64,000 nucleotides of DNA from JADZAI01 sp046348585 (lineage in GTDB: Bacteria > Pseudomonadota > Alphaproteobacteria > Micropepsales > Micropepsaceae): the NCBI GenBank assembly GCA_046348585.1, contig JAXMDZ010000012.1, forward strand, positions 1 through 64,000, read 5' to 3'. The position numbers were made by a program, and so were the translations under genes. The notes beneath the pieces were generated by a model. The model worked only from the letters and a program-made list of their open reading frames with translations, was not told the DNA's origin and searched no databases. Positions 57,692-64,000 of this stretch are shown here, piece by piece (the first letter of the stretch is position 1; each line of letters begins with the position of its first letter).

Positions 57692-58225
57692 GTGGCCCGG
57701 CAGGAGCGAAAGCCCGATCTCGACATGTACGGCCGGCCCATCGTCCGCGAGGGCGCGGGCGAGGTGCCTGCCGGCATCGGGGGCTGGCTCGTGCTGCCGC
57801 TGATCGGCCTGGTCGGTACGCTTCTCTTGACGCTGGTCAATCTGGTTCTGCCGATGCTGGAGATGGACGCGGCCCTCGTCGAGGCCCTTGTCAACGCCGA
57901 AGAACCCCCGCTCACCACGCTGCGCACCGCCCTCATCATCTCGCTCCTCGCGGGGTTCGCGATCATCGGCACAGCGGCCTCGGCGCTCTACCAGTTCCTG
58001 CGCAAGAAGCGGACATTGCCCGGTGCGATGACCGTGCACTATCTGGCGCTCATCGCCGCCTGCGCATGCGACTACTATGCGTCCGGCCTGATCGAGAGCA
58101 TCGCGCCCGGCCAGGGCGATGTCGAAGAGAGCCAGAAATGGCTGATCCGCGCGATGGTCGGCGGCGCCATCTGGACCGCCTATTTCTGGCGGTCGGAGCG
58201 CGTTCGCAAGACCTTCGTCAACTGA
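57692..58225 (+). CDS. DUF2569-type membrane protein
   Basis: A 177-residue membrane protein starting at GTG directly after the ald stop. The IGGWLVLPLIGLVGTLLLTL first helix and the end AIWTAYFWRSERVRKTFVN are the marks of DUF2569. About four membrane helices are seen. The family function is unknown. Zero spacing to ald suggests co-transcription. It is convergent with pncC, with adjacent stops. Confidence 0.78.
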   Translation: MARQERKPDLDMYGRPIVREGAGEVPAGIGGWLVLPLIGLVGTLLLTLVNLVLPMLEMDAALVEALVNAEEPPLTTLRTALIISLLAGFAIIGTAASALYQFLRKKRTLPGAMTVHYLALIAACACDYYASGLIESIAPGQGDVEESQKWLIRAMVGGAIWTAYFWRSERVRKTFVN

Positions 58226-58723
58226 TCAGGGCGCGGCCTCCAGCGTCTCCGCCAGCAGCGCCAGCGCCGCTTCGGCGAAGCGCCACATGTTCTCCACCCG
58301 GTCGTCGAGCCCGGTGCGCAGCGTGCGCACGGCGCAGACCGGCCCGGCGACCGCCATGCAGGTGTGCCCCGACGGATCGCCATAAGGGTTGCCGCCCGGC
58401 CCCGCCGCGCCGGTCTCCGACAGGCCCCAAGTGACGCCGCCATGCTTGCGCCGGATCGTCTCAGCGAGGATCTCGGCATAGGGCTCGGAGCTGGAGCGGA
58501 CGCCGCGCCCGCGCAACTCGTCGAACGAAAGATCGAGCAGCCCCCTGACGGCGCGCGCCGAATAGGTGACCGCCCCGCCCGCGAAATAGGCCGACGCCCC
58601 CGGCACGGCGAGCAGCGCGGCGGAGATGAGCCCGCCCGCCGAGGTCTCGCCGACCGCGATCTTCTCGCCGCGCGCCTTCAGCAGGGCACCGGCGCGCGCC
58701 CCCATGGCCATGAGATCGCGCAT
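58226..58723 (-). CDS. pncC: CinA C-terminal family protein (nicotinamide-nucleotide amidase)
   Basis: A 165-residue stand-alone CinA C-terminal domain. IAVGETSAGGLISAALLAVP and SAYFAGGAVTYSARAVRGLL are the typical opening, and WGLSETGAAGPGGNPYGDPS is the second signature. PncC hydrolyses nicotinamide mononucleotide to nicotinate mononucleotide in NAD recycling. The Ser/Thr of the first motif and the Lys region are as expected, though the subgroup shown here has GDPSGHTCMAVAG, which is slightly unusual. It follows the exported protein gene by three bases. Confidence 0.85.
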   Translation of the reverse strand: MRDLMAMGARAGALLKARGEKIAVGETSAGGLISAALLAVPGASAYFAGGAVTYSARAVRGLLDLSFDELRGRGVRSSSEPYAEILAETIRRKHGGVTWGLSETGAAGPGGNPYGDPSGHTCMAVAGPVCAVRTLRTGLDDRVENMWRFAEAALALLAETLEAAP

Positions 58724-58726
58724 GCC

Positions 58727-59272
58727 TCAGCCCGGAAAGGTCTGGACGCCGAGCTTGAAGAAGCCGCCGTTCTCGGCGTCCTTCACGATGCAGGCCATGC
58801 TCTCCATGCCCTGCACGTAGCAGAAGATCGGCGCCTTGGAGTCGCGCACCTTGGTGTAGGTCGCGCGGTCGATGCCTTCCTCGGGATAGAACGCGAAATC
58901 GCCGAGCACCGGATATTCCGCGCCCTCCGCCCAGGCCGGCAGGTCGGCGGTCGAGGCAAATTGCGGCTGCGAAGTGTCGATCCACGACTTCAGCGCCGCT
59001 TCCAGATCCTTCGCCGTCGCCATGCCGGCCAGCACCATCACGAACTCGGCCGGATAGACCTCGTAGAACGCGGCCGTGCCGGTCTCGTCGCGGATCACCA
59101 GCGCCGCCATCGCCGTCTCGCACTTGGAGCCGCTGGCGAAGGCCTCGATGGTCACGCCCTTGCCGGCGCTGTCCCACGCGCTGTCGGCGCTGGCGGTGCA
59201 CTTCTCCGCCGCGAGGGCGGACGCCGCGAAAAGCGCTGCGCCGGTCAGCGCGGCGGCGATGGTCTTGAGCAT
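58727..59272 (-). CDS. Exported protein of unknown function
   Basis: A 181-residue protein with a signal peptide (TIAAALTGAALFAASALAAE). The mature protein includes DSAWDSAGKGVTIEAFASGS, AALVIRDETGTAAFYEVYPA, LGDFAFYPEEGIDRATYTKV and FCYVQGMESMACIVKDAENG, with four Cys residues. No family recognised. It is upstream of pncC with three bases between, so the two may share a transcript although their roles look unrelated. Confidence 0.68.
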   Translation of the reverse strand: MLKTIAAALTGAALFAASALAAEKCTASADSAWDSAGKGVTIEAFASGSKCETAMAALVIRDETGTAAFYEVYPAEFVMVLAGMATAKDLEAALKSWIDTSQPQFASTADLPAWAEGAEYPVLGDFAFYPEEGIDRATYTKVRDSKAPIFCYVQGMESMACIVKDAENGGFFKLGVQTFPG

Positions 59273-59364
59273 GAACGGTCTCCCCGGATTGTCCGCCGCA
59301 AGGCTCCCGCGGCGCGGCCCGAGAAGACCGTGATCGCCATGGCTTTTCAATGGCGACGCGCGGG

Positions 59365-60054
59365 TCAGAGCGCGTGGGCGGCCGGACGCGCCGTCGCAGC
59401 CCGCTTCAGCGCCGCCAGCGTCGCCAGATCTTCGACCCGCTCGGTCCGGTACTCGCCCTCGCCCATCCAGCGCCGGACGATCAGGGCGAAGCGTTCGCCG
59501 TAGCGTTCGCCCGTCGTCAGATCGCTTTGCGGCGTCGCCTGCAAAGGATCGATGTCGGAAAGGCTCTGGCTCATCGGGCCGAGGAACGAGCCCAGCCGGT
59601 TGTGGTCGCGCTCGCTGCCGCCGCTCCAGTTGGCGCCGGGATGGTCGCCCATCGGCACCCAGATCATGCCCATCTGCGCCGCGAAGACCAAAAGCTGGAT
59701 CAGCGTGTTGGTCTTGTCGCCGTTGAGCGAGGCGGAGTTGGTGAAGCCGCCGGCGAACTTGTCCTTCCAGCCCTGCTGGAACCAGGCGGCGAAGGCGCCT
59801 TCCATGAAGGCCTTGAAGGGCGTGCTCGGCATGCCCATCAGGGTCGGACAGCCGAAGACGATCCCGTCGGCGGCCGCCACCGCCTCGGCGATCGCCTGAT
59901 CGTGCCAGCGGGCGCGCTCGTCCATCTGGGCGGCGGTGATCTGCAACAGGCTCGCTTCGACGCCCGGAACCGAGGCGGCCCCCCGGCAGACGGCCTCGGC
60001 CAGCCGGCCCGTCCGGCCGCTTCCCGAGTGATAGACGACGGCGATCTTGGTCAT
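59365..60054 (-). CDS. WrbA-like flavodoxin-fold NAD(P)H:quinone oxidoreductase
   Basis: A 229-residue flavoprotein. The FMN phosphate loop is VVYHSGSGRTGRLAEAVCRG, then GIVFGCPTLMGMPSTPFKAF and FAGGFTNSASLNGDKTNTLI, which are characteristic of WrbA-like proteins. It would reduce quinones by two electrons. The C-terminus is longer than in standard WrbA. It is divergent from a TetR-type gene, with two palindromes between them, so control by that regulator is likely. Confidence 0.85.
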   Translation of the reverse strand: MTKIAVVYHSGSGRTGRLAEAVCRGAASVPGVEASLLQITAAQMDERARWHDQAIAEAVAAADGIVFGCPTLMGMPSTPFKAFMEGAFAAWFQQGWKDKFAGGFTNSASLNGDKTNTLIQLLVFAAQMGMIWVPMGDHPGANWSGGSERDHNRLGSFLGPMSQSLSDIDPLQATPQSDLTTGERYGERFALIVRRWMGEGEYRTERVEDLATLAALKRAATARPAAHAL

Positions 60055-60090
60055 GGTCGCTTCCCTTTCTGCCCTGTCCGGCATTTAATC

Positions 60091-60104
60091 ATGATGATCA
60101 TCAT
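60091..60104. promoter_or_regulatory. Perfect 14-base palindrome in the WrbA-like/TetR divergent region
   Basis: The sequence atgatgatcatcat reads the same on both strands. It lies 37 bases before the WrbA-like start codon (minus strand) and 24 bases before the first possible ATG of the TetR gene. Likely operator. Confidence 0.55.
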
Positions 60105-60112
60105 CATTGATA

Positions 60113-60132
60113 TTCATGATATACATCATGAA
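60113..60132. promoter_or_regulatory. Inverted repeat ttcatgat-N4-atcatgaa
   Basis: Two perfect 8-base arms with a 4-base spacer. It overlaps an upstream in-frame ATG (60128) of the TetR gene and shares the atcat element with the palindrome at 60091. Together the two sites look like a two-dimer TetR operator. Confidence 0.55.
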
Positions 60133-60160
60133 AGAAGTCAAGCGCCATGGGAGTTCGCTC

Positions 60161-60724
60161 ATGAAGGTGGATCGCAAGACCGCGGATCTGCACCGCAGAC
60201 AGATCGTCGATGCGGCCGGACGGCTGTATCGCAGGCACGGCCCGGCGGGCGTGAGCCTCGCGGAAGTGATGCGCGAGGCGGGCCTCACCCATGGCGGGTT
60301 CTACGGGCACTTCGACTCGAAGGACGAGCTGGTCGGCACGGCGGCCGAGACGGCGCTGGACGCCGCGACCGCGCGTCTAAACGCCGCCGCGGACGCCGCC
60401 GGACCGGCGGCCTGGAACGCCGTCGCCGCGGCGTATCTTTCGCCCGAACACCGCGAGGACTGCGAGCGCGGCTGCGCGATCGCGGCGCTGGCGGGCGACG
60501 TCGCGCGGATGCCTGAGAGCGTGCAGGCGCGCTTCGTGAGCGGCCTCGGCCGCTATCTGCACGCTGCCGAACGGCTGACGGGCAGCCGCGACCAGGCGCT
60601 GGCCGACGTCGCCCTGATGGCGGGCGCGATCGCCATGGCGCGCGCGGTCGGGAAGGCGGACAGCGCACTCGGCGACGAGATACTGGCCGCCGCGCGCAAG
60701 ACGATCGCCAAGCGCGGCCGATAG
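60161..60724 (+). CDS. TetR-family transcriptional regulator
   Basis: A 187-residue regulator. The HTH reads IVDAAGRLYRRHGPAGVSLA then EVMREAGLTHGGFYGHFDSK, a very typical TetR domain with the G-F-Y-x-H-F end. The C-terminal ligand domain has CERGCAIAALAGDVARMPES. The AcrR-like group with CxxGC often controls quinone or electrophile stress genes. The start at 60161 is preceded by gggag; the ATG at 60128 lies inside the dyad and lacks a ribosome site. It diverges from the WrbA-like gene. Confidence 0.87.
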   Translation: MKVDRKTADLHRRQIVDAAGRLYRRHGPAGVSLAEVMREAGLTHGGFYGHFDSKDELVGTAAETALDAATARLNAAADAAGPAAWNAVAAAYLSPEHREDCERGCAIAALAGDVARMPESVQARFVSGLGRYLHAAERLTGSRDQALADVALMAGAIAMARAVGKADSALGDEILAAARKTIAKRGR

Positions 60725-60766
60725 GCTTCGGCGCAGCGGCGCGGAAGGCTTTTCAAGGACGAACGG

Positions 60767-61900
60767 ATGACTAGTCTCGCCGCCATGTCCCTCCCCAACC
60801 CGACTCTCCGCCGCCGCGCGGTCCTCGCCGGCCTCGCCGCCGCTCCGCTCGCCGCCGCGTTCGGCGGCCGCGCCCGCGCCGCCGAAGACGGCCTCGTCGC
60901 CGCCGCTGTCGCCGAAAGCGGCGCGCCGGCCATCGCCGCCGCCGTGTTCGATGCGGAGAAGACGCTGTTCCTTGAGGCCGCCGGGGTGCGCGCCGCCGGG
61001 GCCGAGGCCGCCGTCACGACCGGCGATCTTTGGCATCTGGGCTCCAACACCAAGGCGATGACCGCCCTGCTCTATGCGCGGCTGGTCGATCAGGGCCGCA
61101 TTCCGGCCGGGGCGAGCCTTGCGGACCTGCTGCCCGGCATCGCGCTCGACCCCGCTTATGCCGGCCTCCGGCCGGAAGACCTGATGTCCCATGCCGCCGG
61201 CCTCGGCGACGAGACCGCGATGGGCCGGGACTGGCTATTCGCCGCCCGCCTCGACCAGCGGCCGCTGCCGGAGCAGCGCCTGGCGCTGGCCGTCGCCACG
61301 CTCGGCGCGCCGCCGGCCTTTCCGGAGCGCGGCTTTCATTATGCCAACATCAATTTCGTCATCCTGGGCGCGATCTTCGAACAGGCGACGGGGCGCCCGT
61401 GGGAAGACCTCATGCGCGACGAGCTATTCGGCCCGCTCGGCATGGCCTCGGCCGGCTTCGGCGCGCCGCAGGGCGACCAGCCCTGGGGCCATCTGTTCGG
61501 CGTGGCGGTCGAGCCGCGCATGTTGGGGGCCGACAATCCGCCCGCGCTCGGCCCGGCCGGCACGGTGCACGTGGCGCTGGAGGACTATGCGAAGTTCCTG
61601 CGCCTCTTCATGACCGAAGGCGGCGGTCTCGTCTCGCCCGAAGCGATGGCCCGCATTGCGGCCGCGCCGGTCGACGGCGACAGCGCCTATCGCTGGGGCT
61701 GGATGGTCTATGGCCAGCGTCCCTGGGCGACCGGTCCGGCGCTCGCCCACGAAGGCTCCAACACGATGTGGCACGCCGTCGCGCTGGTCGCGCCGCTGCG
61801 CCGGATCGCCATCGTCGCGGTCAGCAACGACCACGACAAGGGCGGCCCGGCGGTCCAGAAACTGGCGCTGGAGCTGATCCGGCGCTTCGCCCCGGCCTGA
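60767..61900 (+). CDS. Exported serine hydrolase, class C beta-lactamase-like
   Basis: A 377-residue protein with a twin-arginine-like signal (TLRRRAVLAGLAAAPLAAAF). The catalytic Ser-x-x-Lys is in LWHLGSNTKAMTALLYA, Tyr-x-Asn is in RGFHYANINFVILGAIFE, and the third motif is HEGSNTMWHAVALVAP (His-x-Gly). It belongs with periplasmic esterases and D-aminopeptidase-like enzymes. Substrate unknown, and the motif set does not argue for true beta-lactamase activity. It starts behind aaggacg. Confidence 0.87.
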   Translation: MTSLAAMSLPNPTLRRRAVLAGLAAAPLAAAFGGRARAAEDGLVAAAVAESGAPAIAAAVFDAEKTLFLEAAGVRAAGAEAAVTTGDLWHLGSNTKAMTALLYARLVDQGRIPAGASLADLLPGIALDPAYAGLRPEDLMSHAAGLGDETAMGRDWLFAARLDQRPLPEQRLALAVATLGAPPAFPERGFHYANINFVILGAIFEQATGRPWEDLMRDELFGPLGMASAGFGAPQGDQPWGHLFGVAVEPRMLGADNPPALGPAGTVHVALEDYAKFLRLFMTEGGGLVSPEAMARIAAAPVDGDSAYRWGWMVYGQRPWATGPALAHEGSNTMWHAVALVAPLRRIAIVAVSNDHDKGGPAVQKLALELIRRFAPA

Positions 61901-61904
61901 GCGT

Positions 61905-62507
61905 CTAGCCCTGCCAGCGCGTGACCAGCGCGGCGAGATCGGGCCGCGGACGGTCCTCCAGCGGCGCGGCGGGCATGCCCAGATAGACGAAACCGGCGAC
62001 GCGCTCGTGAGGCTGCAGGCCGAGCAATGGCCGCACCCGCGCGTCATAGGCCGGCCATTCGGTCAGCCACGAGGCGGCGAGGCCCTGCGCGTGGGTCGCC
62101 AGCAGCAGCGCCATGCACGAGGCCCCCGCCGACAGCACCTGCTCCCATTCGGGAACCTTGGCGTTGCCCTCGGCCCGGCTGATCGCCGCCACCACGACCG
62201 GGGCGCGCAGGAAGCGGCGGCGCTCGGCCTCGACCAGTTCCTCGATCGCCCCCGGGTTGGCCTCCCGGAACAGCGCCGCCAGCCTCTCGCCGAAGGCCGC
62301 TCGCGCCTCGCCCTCGAAGACGACGAAGCGCCAGGGGGCGAGCTTGCCGTGATCGGGCACCCGCATCGCGGCGGTCAGGATGAGGCCGAGCTGGGCCGCC
62401 GTGGGGCCGGGGCCGGTCATCGCCTTGGCCGAGCCCGAGCGGCGGGTCAGCAGGAGGTCGAGCGGGCCGCGATCGGCGACATTGAGGGGCGAGGTCATGG
62501 GGCGCAT
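61905..62507 (-). CDS. Nitroreductase family protein (YdjA-like)
   Basis: A 200-residue FMN oxidoreductase. LDLLLTRRSGSAKAMTGPGP is the typical R-R-S FMN contact near the N-terminus, followed by AAMRVPDHGKLAPWRFVVFE, where PDHGKL..W marks the YdjA/TdsD-like subgroup. SAGASCMALLLATHAQGLAA and WLTEWPAYDARVRPLLGLQP complete the fold. The substrate is unknown. The start may also be ATG 62498. It is convergent with the serine hydrolase. Confidence 0.88.
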   Translation of the reverse strand: MRPMTSPLNVADRGPLDLLLTRRSGSAKAMTGPGPTAAQLGLILTAAMRVPDHGKLAPWRFVVFEGEARAAFGERLAALFREANPGAIEELVEAERRRFLRAPVVVAAISRAEGNAKVPEWEQVLSAGASCMALLLATHAQGLAASWLTEWPAYDARVRPLLGLQPHERVAGFVYLGMPAAPLEDRPRPDLAALVTRWQG

Positions 62508-62646
62508 CCGTCGTTCGTCGGGGCGGATGTGGCATCCCGGAAGCAAAAAACCAAATTTATCGAAACTGTCATCGTGTTCTTTGTGGATTTGTCAGGAGTC
62601 TGGCGTAACGTTGTCATGCAGCAAATCACTGGGGCGGGGGCGCTCG

Positions 62647-62814
62647 ATGGGCTGGATTGCGGTAGGTCTGTTCCTGGTCGCGGTGTTCGCGGTGGTCTCC
62701 ACCGGCACGCATCGGGCCTCGTGGTCGCGGCGGCAGGACCGCCTGGAGACGGCCTTTTTCCGGGCACGCGGCCATCGCATGACCACCAACGGCATCCGGG
62801 GCGACCGCTTCTGA
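62647..62814 (+). CDS. Small single-pass membrane protein
   Basis: A 55-residue protein. One membrane helix (WIAVGLFLVAVFAVVSTGTH) is followed by a basic cytoplasmic tail (ASWSRRQDRLETAFFRARGH). Codon choice follows the high-G+C pattern of the neighbours. A ggggcggggg stretch precedes the ATG. It ends 19 bases before the NUDIX gene. No family recognised. Confidence 0.5.
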   Translation: MGWIAVGLFLVAVFAVVSTGTHRASWSRRQDRLETAFFRARGHRMTTNGIRGDRF

Positions 62815-62833
62815 CGCTCCCCCGGCGTTCGCC

Positions 62834-63427
62834 ATGACCGCCCGGCGCGGTCCCTTCGTCGTCCACGGCGCGCGGACGATCTACGAAAATCCCTGGATCA
62901 CGCTGACCGATCACGACGTTTCGGTCGCTTCGGGGCGTCGCTTTTCCTACACCGTCGTCGGCTTCCGCAGGCGCGCCGCCGGGGTCATTCCCCTGCATGA
63001 CGACGGAACCGTCACGCTGGTCGGCCAGCACCGCTTTCCGCTCGACGCCTATTCCTGGGAACTGCCCGAAGGCGGGGTCGAGCCGGACGAGACGCCGCTT
63101 CAGGCGATGCAGCGCGAACTCGCCGAGGAGGCGAGCCTCGCCGGGGCCGAATGGCGGCAGATCCTGCGCCTGCACCTCTCCAATTCGGTGACCGACGAGG
63201 AGGCTTTCGTCTTCCTGGCGCTCGGCCTCACCCCGGCCACGGCCGAGCCGGACGACACCGAGGAACTTGAGGTCCGCCGCCTGCCCTTCGCCGAGGCGCT
63301 GGCGATGGTCGCCGACGGGCGGATCACCGACTCCATCTCGGTCGCCGGGCTGCTGCGGGTCCATCACATGGCCGTCAACGGCGAGCTGCCGGGCGCTCTT
63401 AACGATCTTCTGGCCGCCCCGCGCTAG
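62834..63427 (+). CDS. NUDIX hydrolase, ADP-ribose pyrophosphatase-like
   Basis: A 197-residue NUDIX protein. It opens YENPWITLTDHDVSVASGRR, the dimerisation strand pattern of ADP-ribose pyrophosphatases, then GVIPLHDDGTVTLVGQHRFP. The Nudix box is GGVEPDETPLQAMQRELAEE (all metal Glu residues present). The WELPEGG phrase before it is typical. It probably hydrolyses ADP-ribose or another nucleoside diphosphate sugar. It lies just before cysE. Confidence 0.88.
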   Translation: MTARRGPFVVHGARTIYENPWITLTDHDVSVASGRRFSYTVVGFRRRAAGVIPLHDDGTVTLVGQHRFPLDAYSWELPEGGVEPDETPLQAMQRELAEEASLAGAEWRQILRLHLSNSVTDEEAFVFLALGLTPATAEPDDTEELEVRRLPFAEALAMVADGRITDSISVAGLLRVHHMAVNGELPGALNDLLAAPR

Positions 63428-63518
63428 GATCGGCGGCAATTCGCCCCTTTTCGCGGGGGGCCGGGCTGCCTACATCCCCTTTGGGCATCACGCGAAAACG
63501 CGGATGGGGAGAGAAACC

Positions 63519-64000
63519 ATGACCGTCGCCGCCGAACGCATCGCCAGCCTCGACCCCGTCTGGTCGGGCCTGCGCACCGAGGCCGAAGCCATCGCCGCGG
63601 GCGAACCGCTGCTGGCCAGCTTCGTCCACGCCTCGATCCTCGCCCATGCGCGGCTTGAGGACGCCCTCTCCTTCCATCTCGCGAACAAGCTGGCCGACGC
63701 CGACATGGGCGCGATGAAGATCCGCGACACTTTCCAGGCCGCCTTCGCCGCCGCGCCCGAGATCGGCCAGGCGGTGCGCGCCGACCTCGCGGCGATCCGC
63801 GAGCGCGACCCCGCCTCGCGCGGCTTCGTGCAGCCCTTCCTCTTCTTCAAGGGCTTCCAGGCCCTTCAGGCCTATCGCATCGCCCACTGGCTCTGGCACG
63901 CCAACCGGGTCTGGATGGCGCTCTATTTCCAGAGCCGCATTTCCGAAACCTTCGGGGCCGACATCCATCCCGCCGCCCGTATCGGGCGCGGCGTCTTCAT
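63519..64000 (+). CDS. cysE: Serine O-acetyltransferase, cut by window edge
   Basis: The first 160 residues are visible. The N-terminal helical domain has DPVWSGLRTEAEAIAAGEPL, ASFVHASILAHARLEDALSF and DLAAIRERDPASRGFVQPFL. Then FQALQAYRIAHWLWHANRVW leads into the left-handed beta helix at IHPAARIGRGVF, where the window ends. CysE makes O-acetylserine for cysteine synthesis. The catalytic His/Asp are in the part seen (ADIHPAA region) and beyond. A gagaaac stretch precedes the start. Confidence 0.95.
   Translation, partial: MTVAAERIASLDPVWSGLRTEAEAIAAGEPLLASFVHASILAHARLEDALSFHLANKLADADMGAMKIRDTFQAAFAAAPEIGQAVRADLAAIRERDPASRGFVQPFLFFKGFQALQAYRIAHWLWHANRVWMALYFQSRISETFGADIHPAARIGRGVF

Noticed and set aside
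1..64000. CRISPR arrays, IS elements, prophage or tRNA genes
   Set aside because: No regularly spaced repeats, transposase, integrase or phage structural genes and no cloverleaf-like sequence were found on reading both strands.

Overview
This is a G+C-rich, gene-dense bacterial chromosome segment, most likely from an alphaproteobacterium. The gene orders uvrC-pgsA-moaD-moaE, lgt-methyltransferase-pgeF, prs-rplY-pth-ychF, petA-petB-petC and ilvE-MarR-OmpR regulator are all familiar from that class. A DUF3126 protein, a UbiK-type factor, two TorF-type porins and frequent 1-4 base ATGA/GTGA gene overlaps agree with this. I cannot name an order or genus from the sequence alone. I see no tRNA, rRNA, IS element, prophage or CRISPR array, so this reads as core chromosome with a few lineage-specific genes.

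Layout. 1-4.5 kb: FKBP isomerase / chorismate mutase / FKBP isomerase, then NUDIX, GNAT, a YegD-like Hsp70 and an SDR. 4.6-7.9 kb: small proteins, a lipase-like hydrolase, and a pteridine block (FolM-like reductase plus two divergent FolB-family paralogues). 7.9-11.4 kb: uvrC-pgsA-moaD-moaE behind an A+T-rich leader carrying a perfect DnaA box. 11.4-18.1 kb: ilvE, a PetP/PetR-like regulator pair, a conserved protein of unknown function, ArsC, an EnvZ-like kinase, a TetR/COQ9-like gene, a membrane protein and a MarR regulator. 18.1-27.3 kb: proC, YbjN, UbiK, lgt, NDUFAF7-like methyltransferase, pgeF, a lipoprotein, prs, rplY, pth, ychF. 27.3-32.1 kb: a secreted protein, a mirror-like DLH-MaoC-MaoC-DLH cassette, and a secreted putative zinc peptidase. 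32.1-37.4 kb (minus strand): mtnP-apt-mtnA and the cytochrome bc1 operon petABC. 37.7-44.6 kb: exported and membrane proteins, and a divergent pair of citrate-synthase-family genes, one fused to a DNA-binding domain. 44.9-46.7 kb: phoH and a Crp-type regulator with three Crp-like dyads in front of it. 46.8-54 kb: serine hydrolase, histidine phosphatase, EF-hand protein, SDR, tandem TorF porins, FAD oxidoreductase, DUF3126. 54-64 kb: small exported proteins, omega-aminotransferase plus alanine dehydrogenase, PncC, WrbA-like flavoprotein facing a TetR regulator, serine hydrolase, nitroreductase, NUDIX, and the start of cysE at the right edge.

How genes work together. petABC builds the bc1 complex, and the PetP/PetR-like locus about 20 kb away belongs to a regulator family linked to it in Rhodobacter. 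mtnP, apt and mtnA recycle methylthioadenosine to adenine/AMP and methylthioribulose-1-phosphate. The FolB pair and the FolM-like reductase could form a tetrahydromonapterin-type pterin branch. The aminotransferase and alanine dehydrogenase can close an alanine/pyruvate cycle. The most unusual items are the four-gene DLH/MaoC cassette, the HTH-citrate synthase divergon with a dyad over its start codon, the Crp gene with three matching dyads, and a 364-residue unknown protein inside the PetR/kinase locus.
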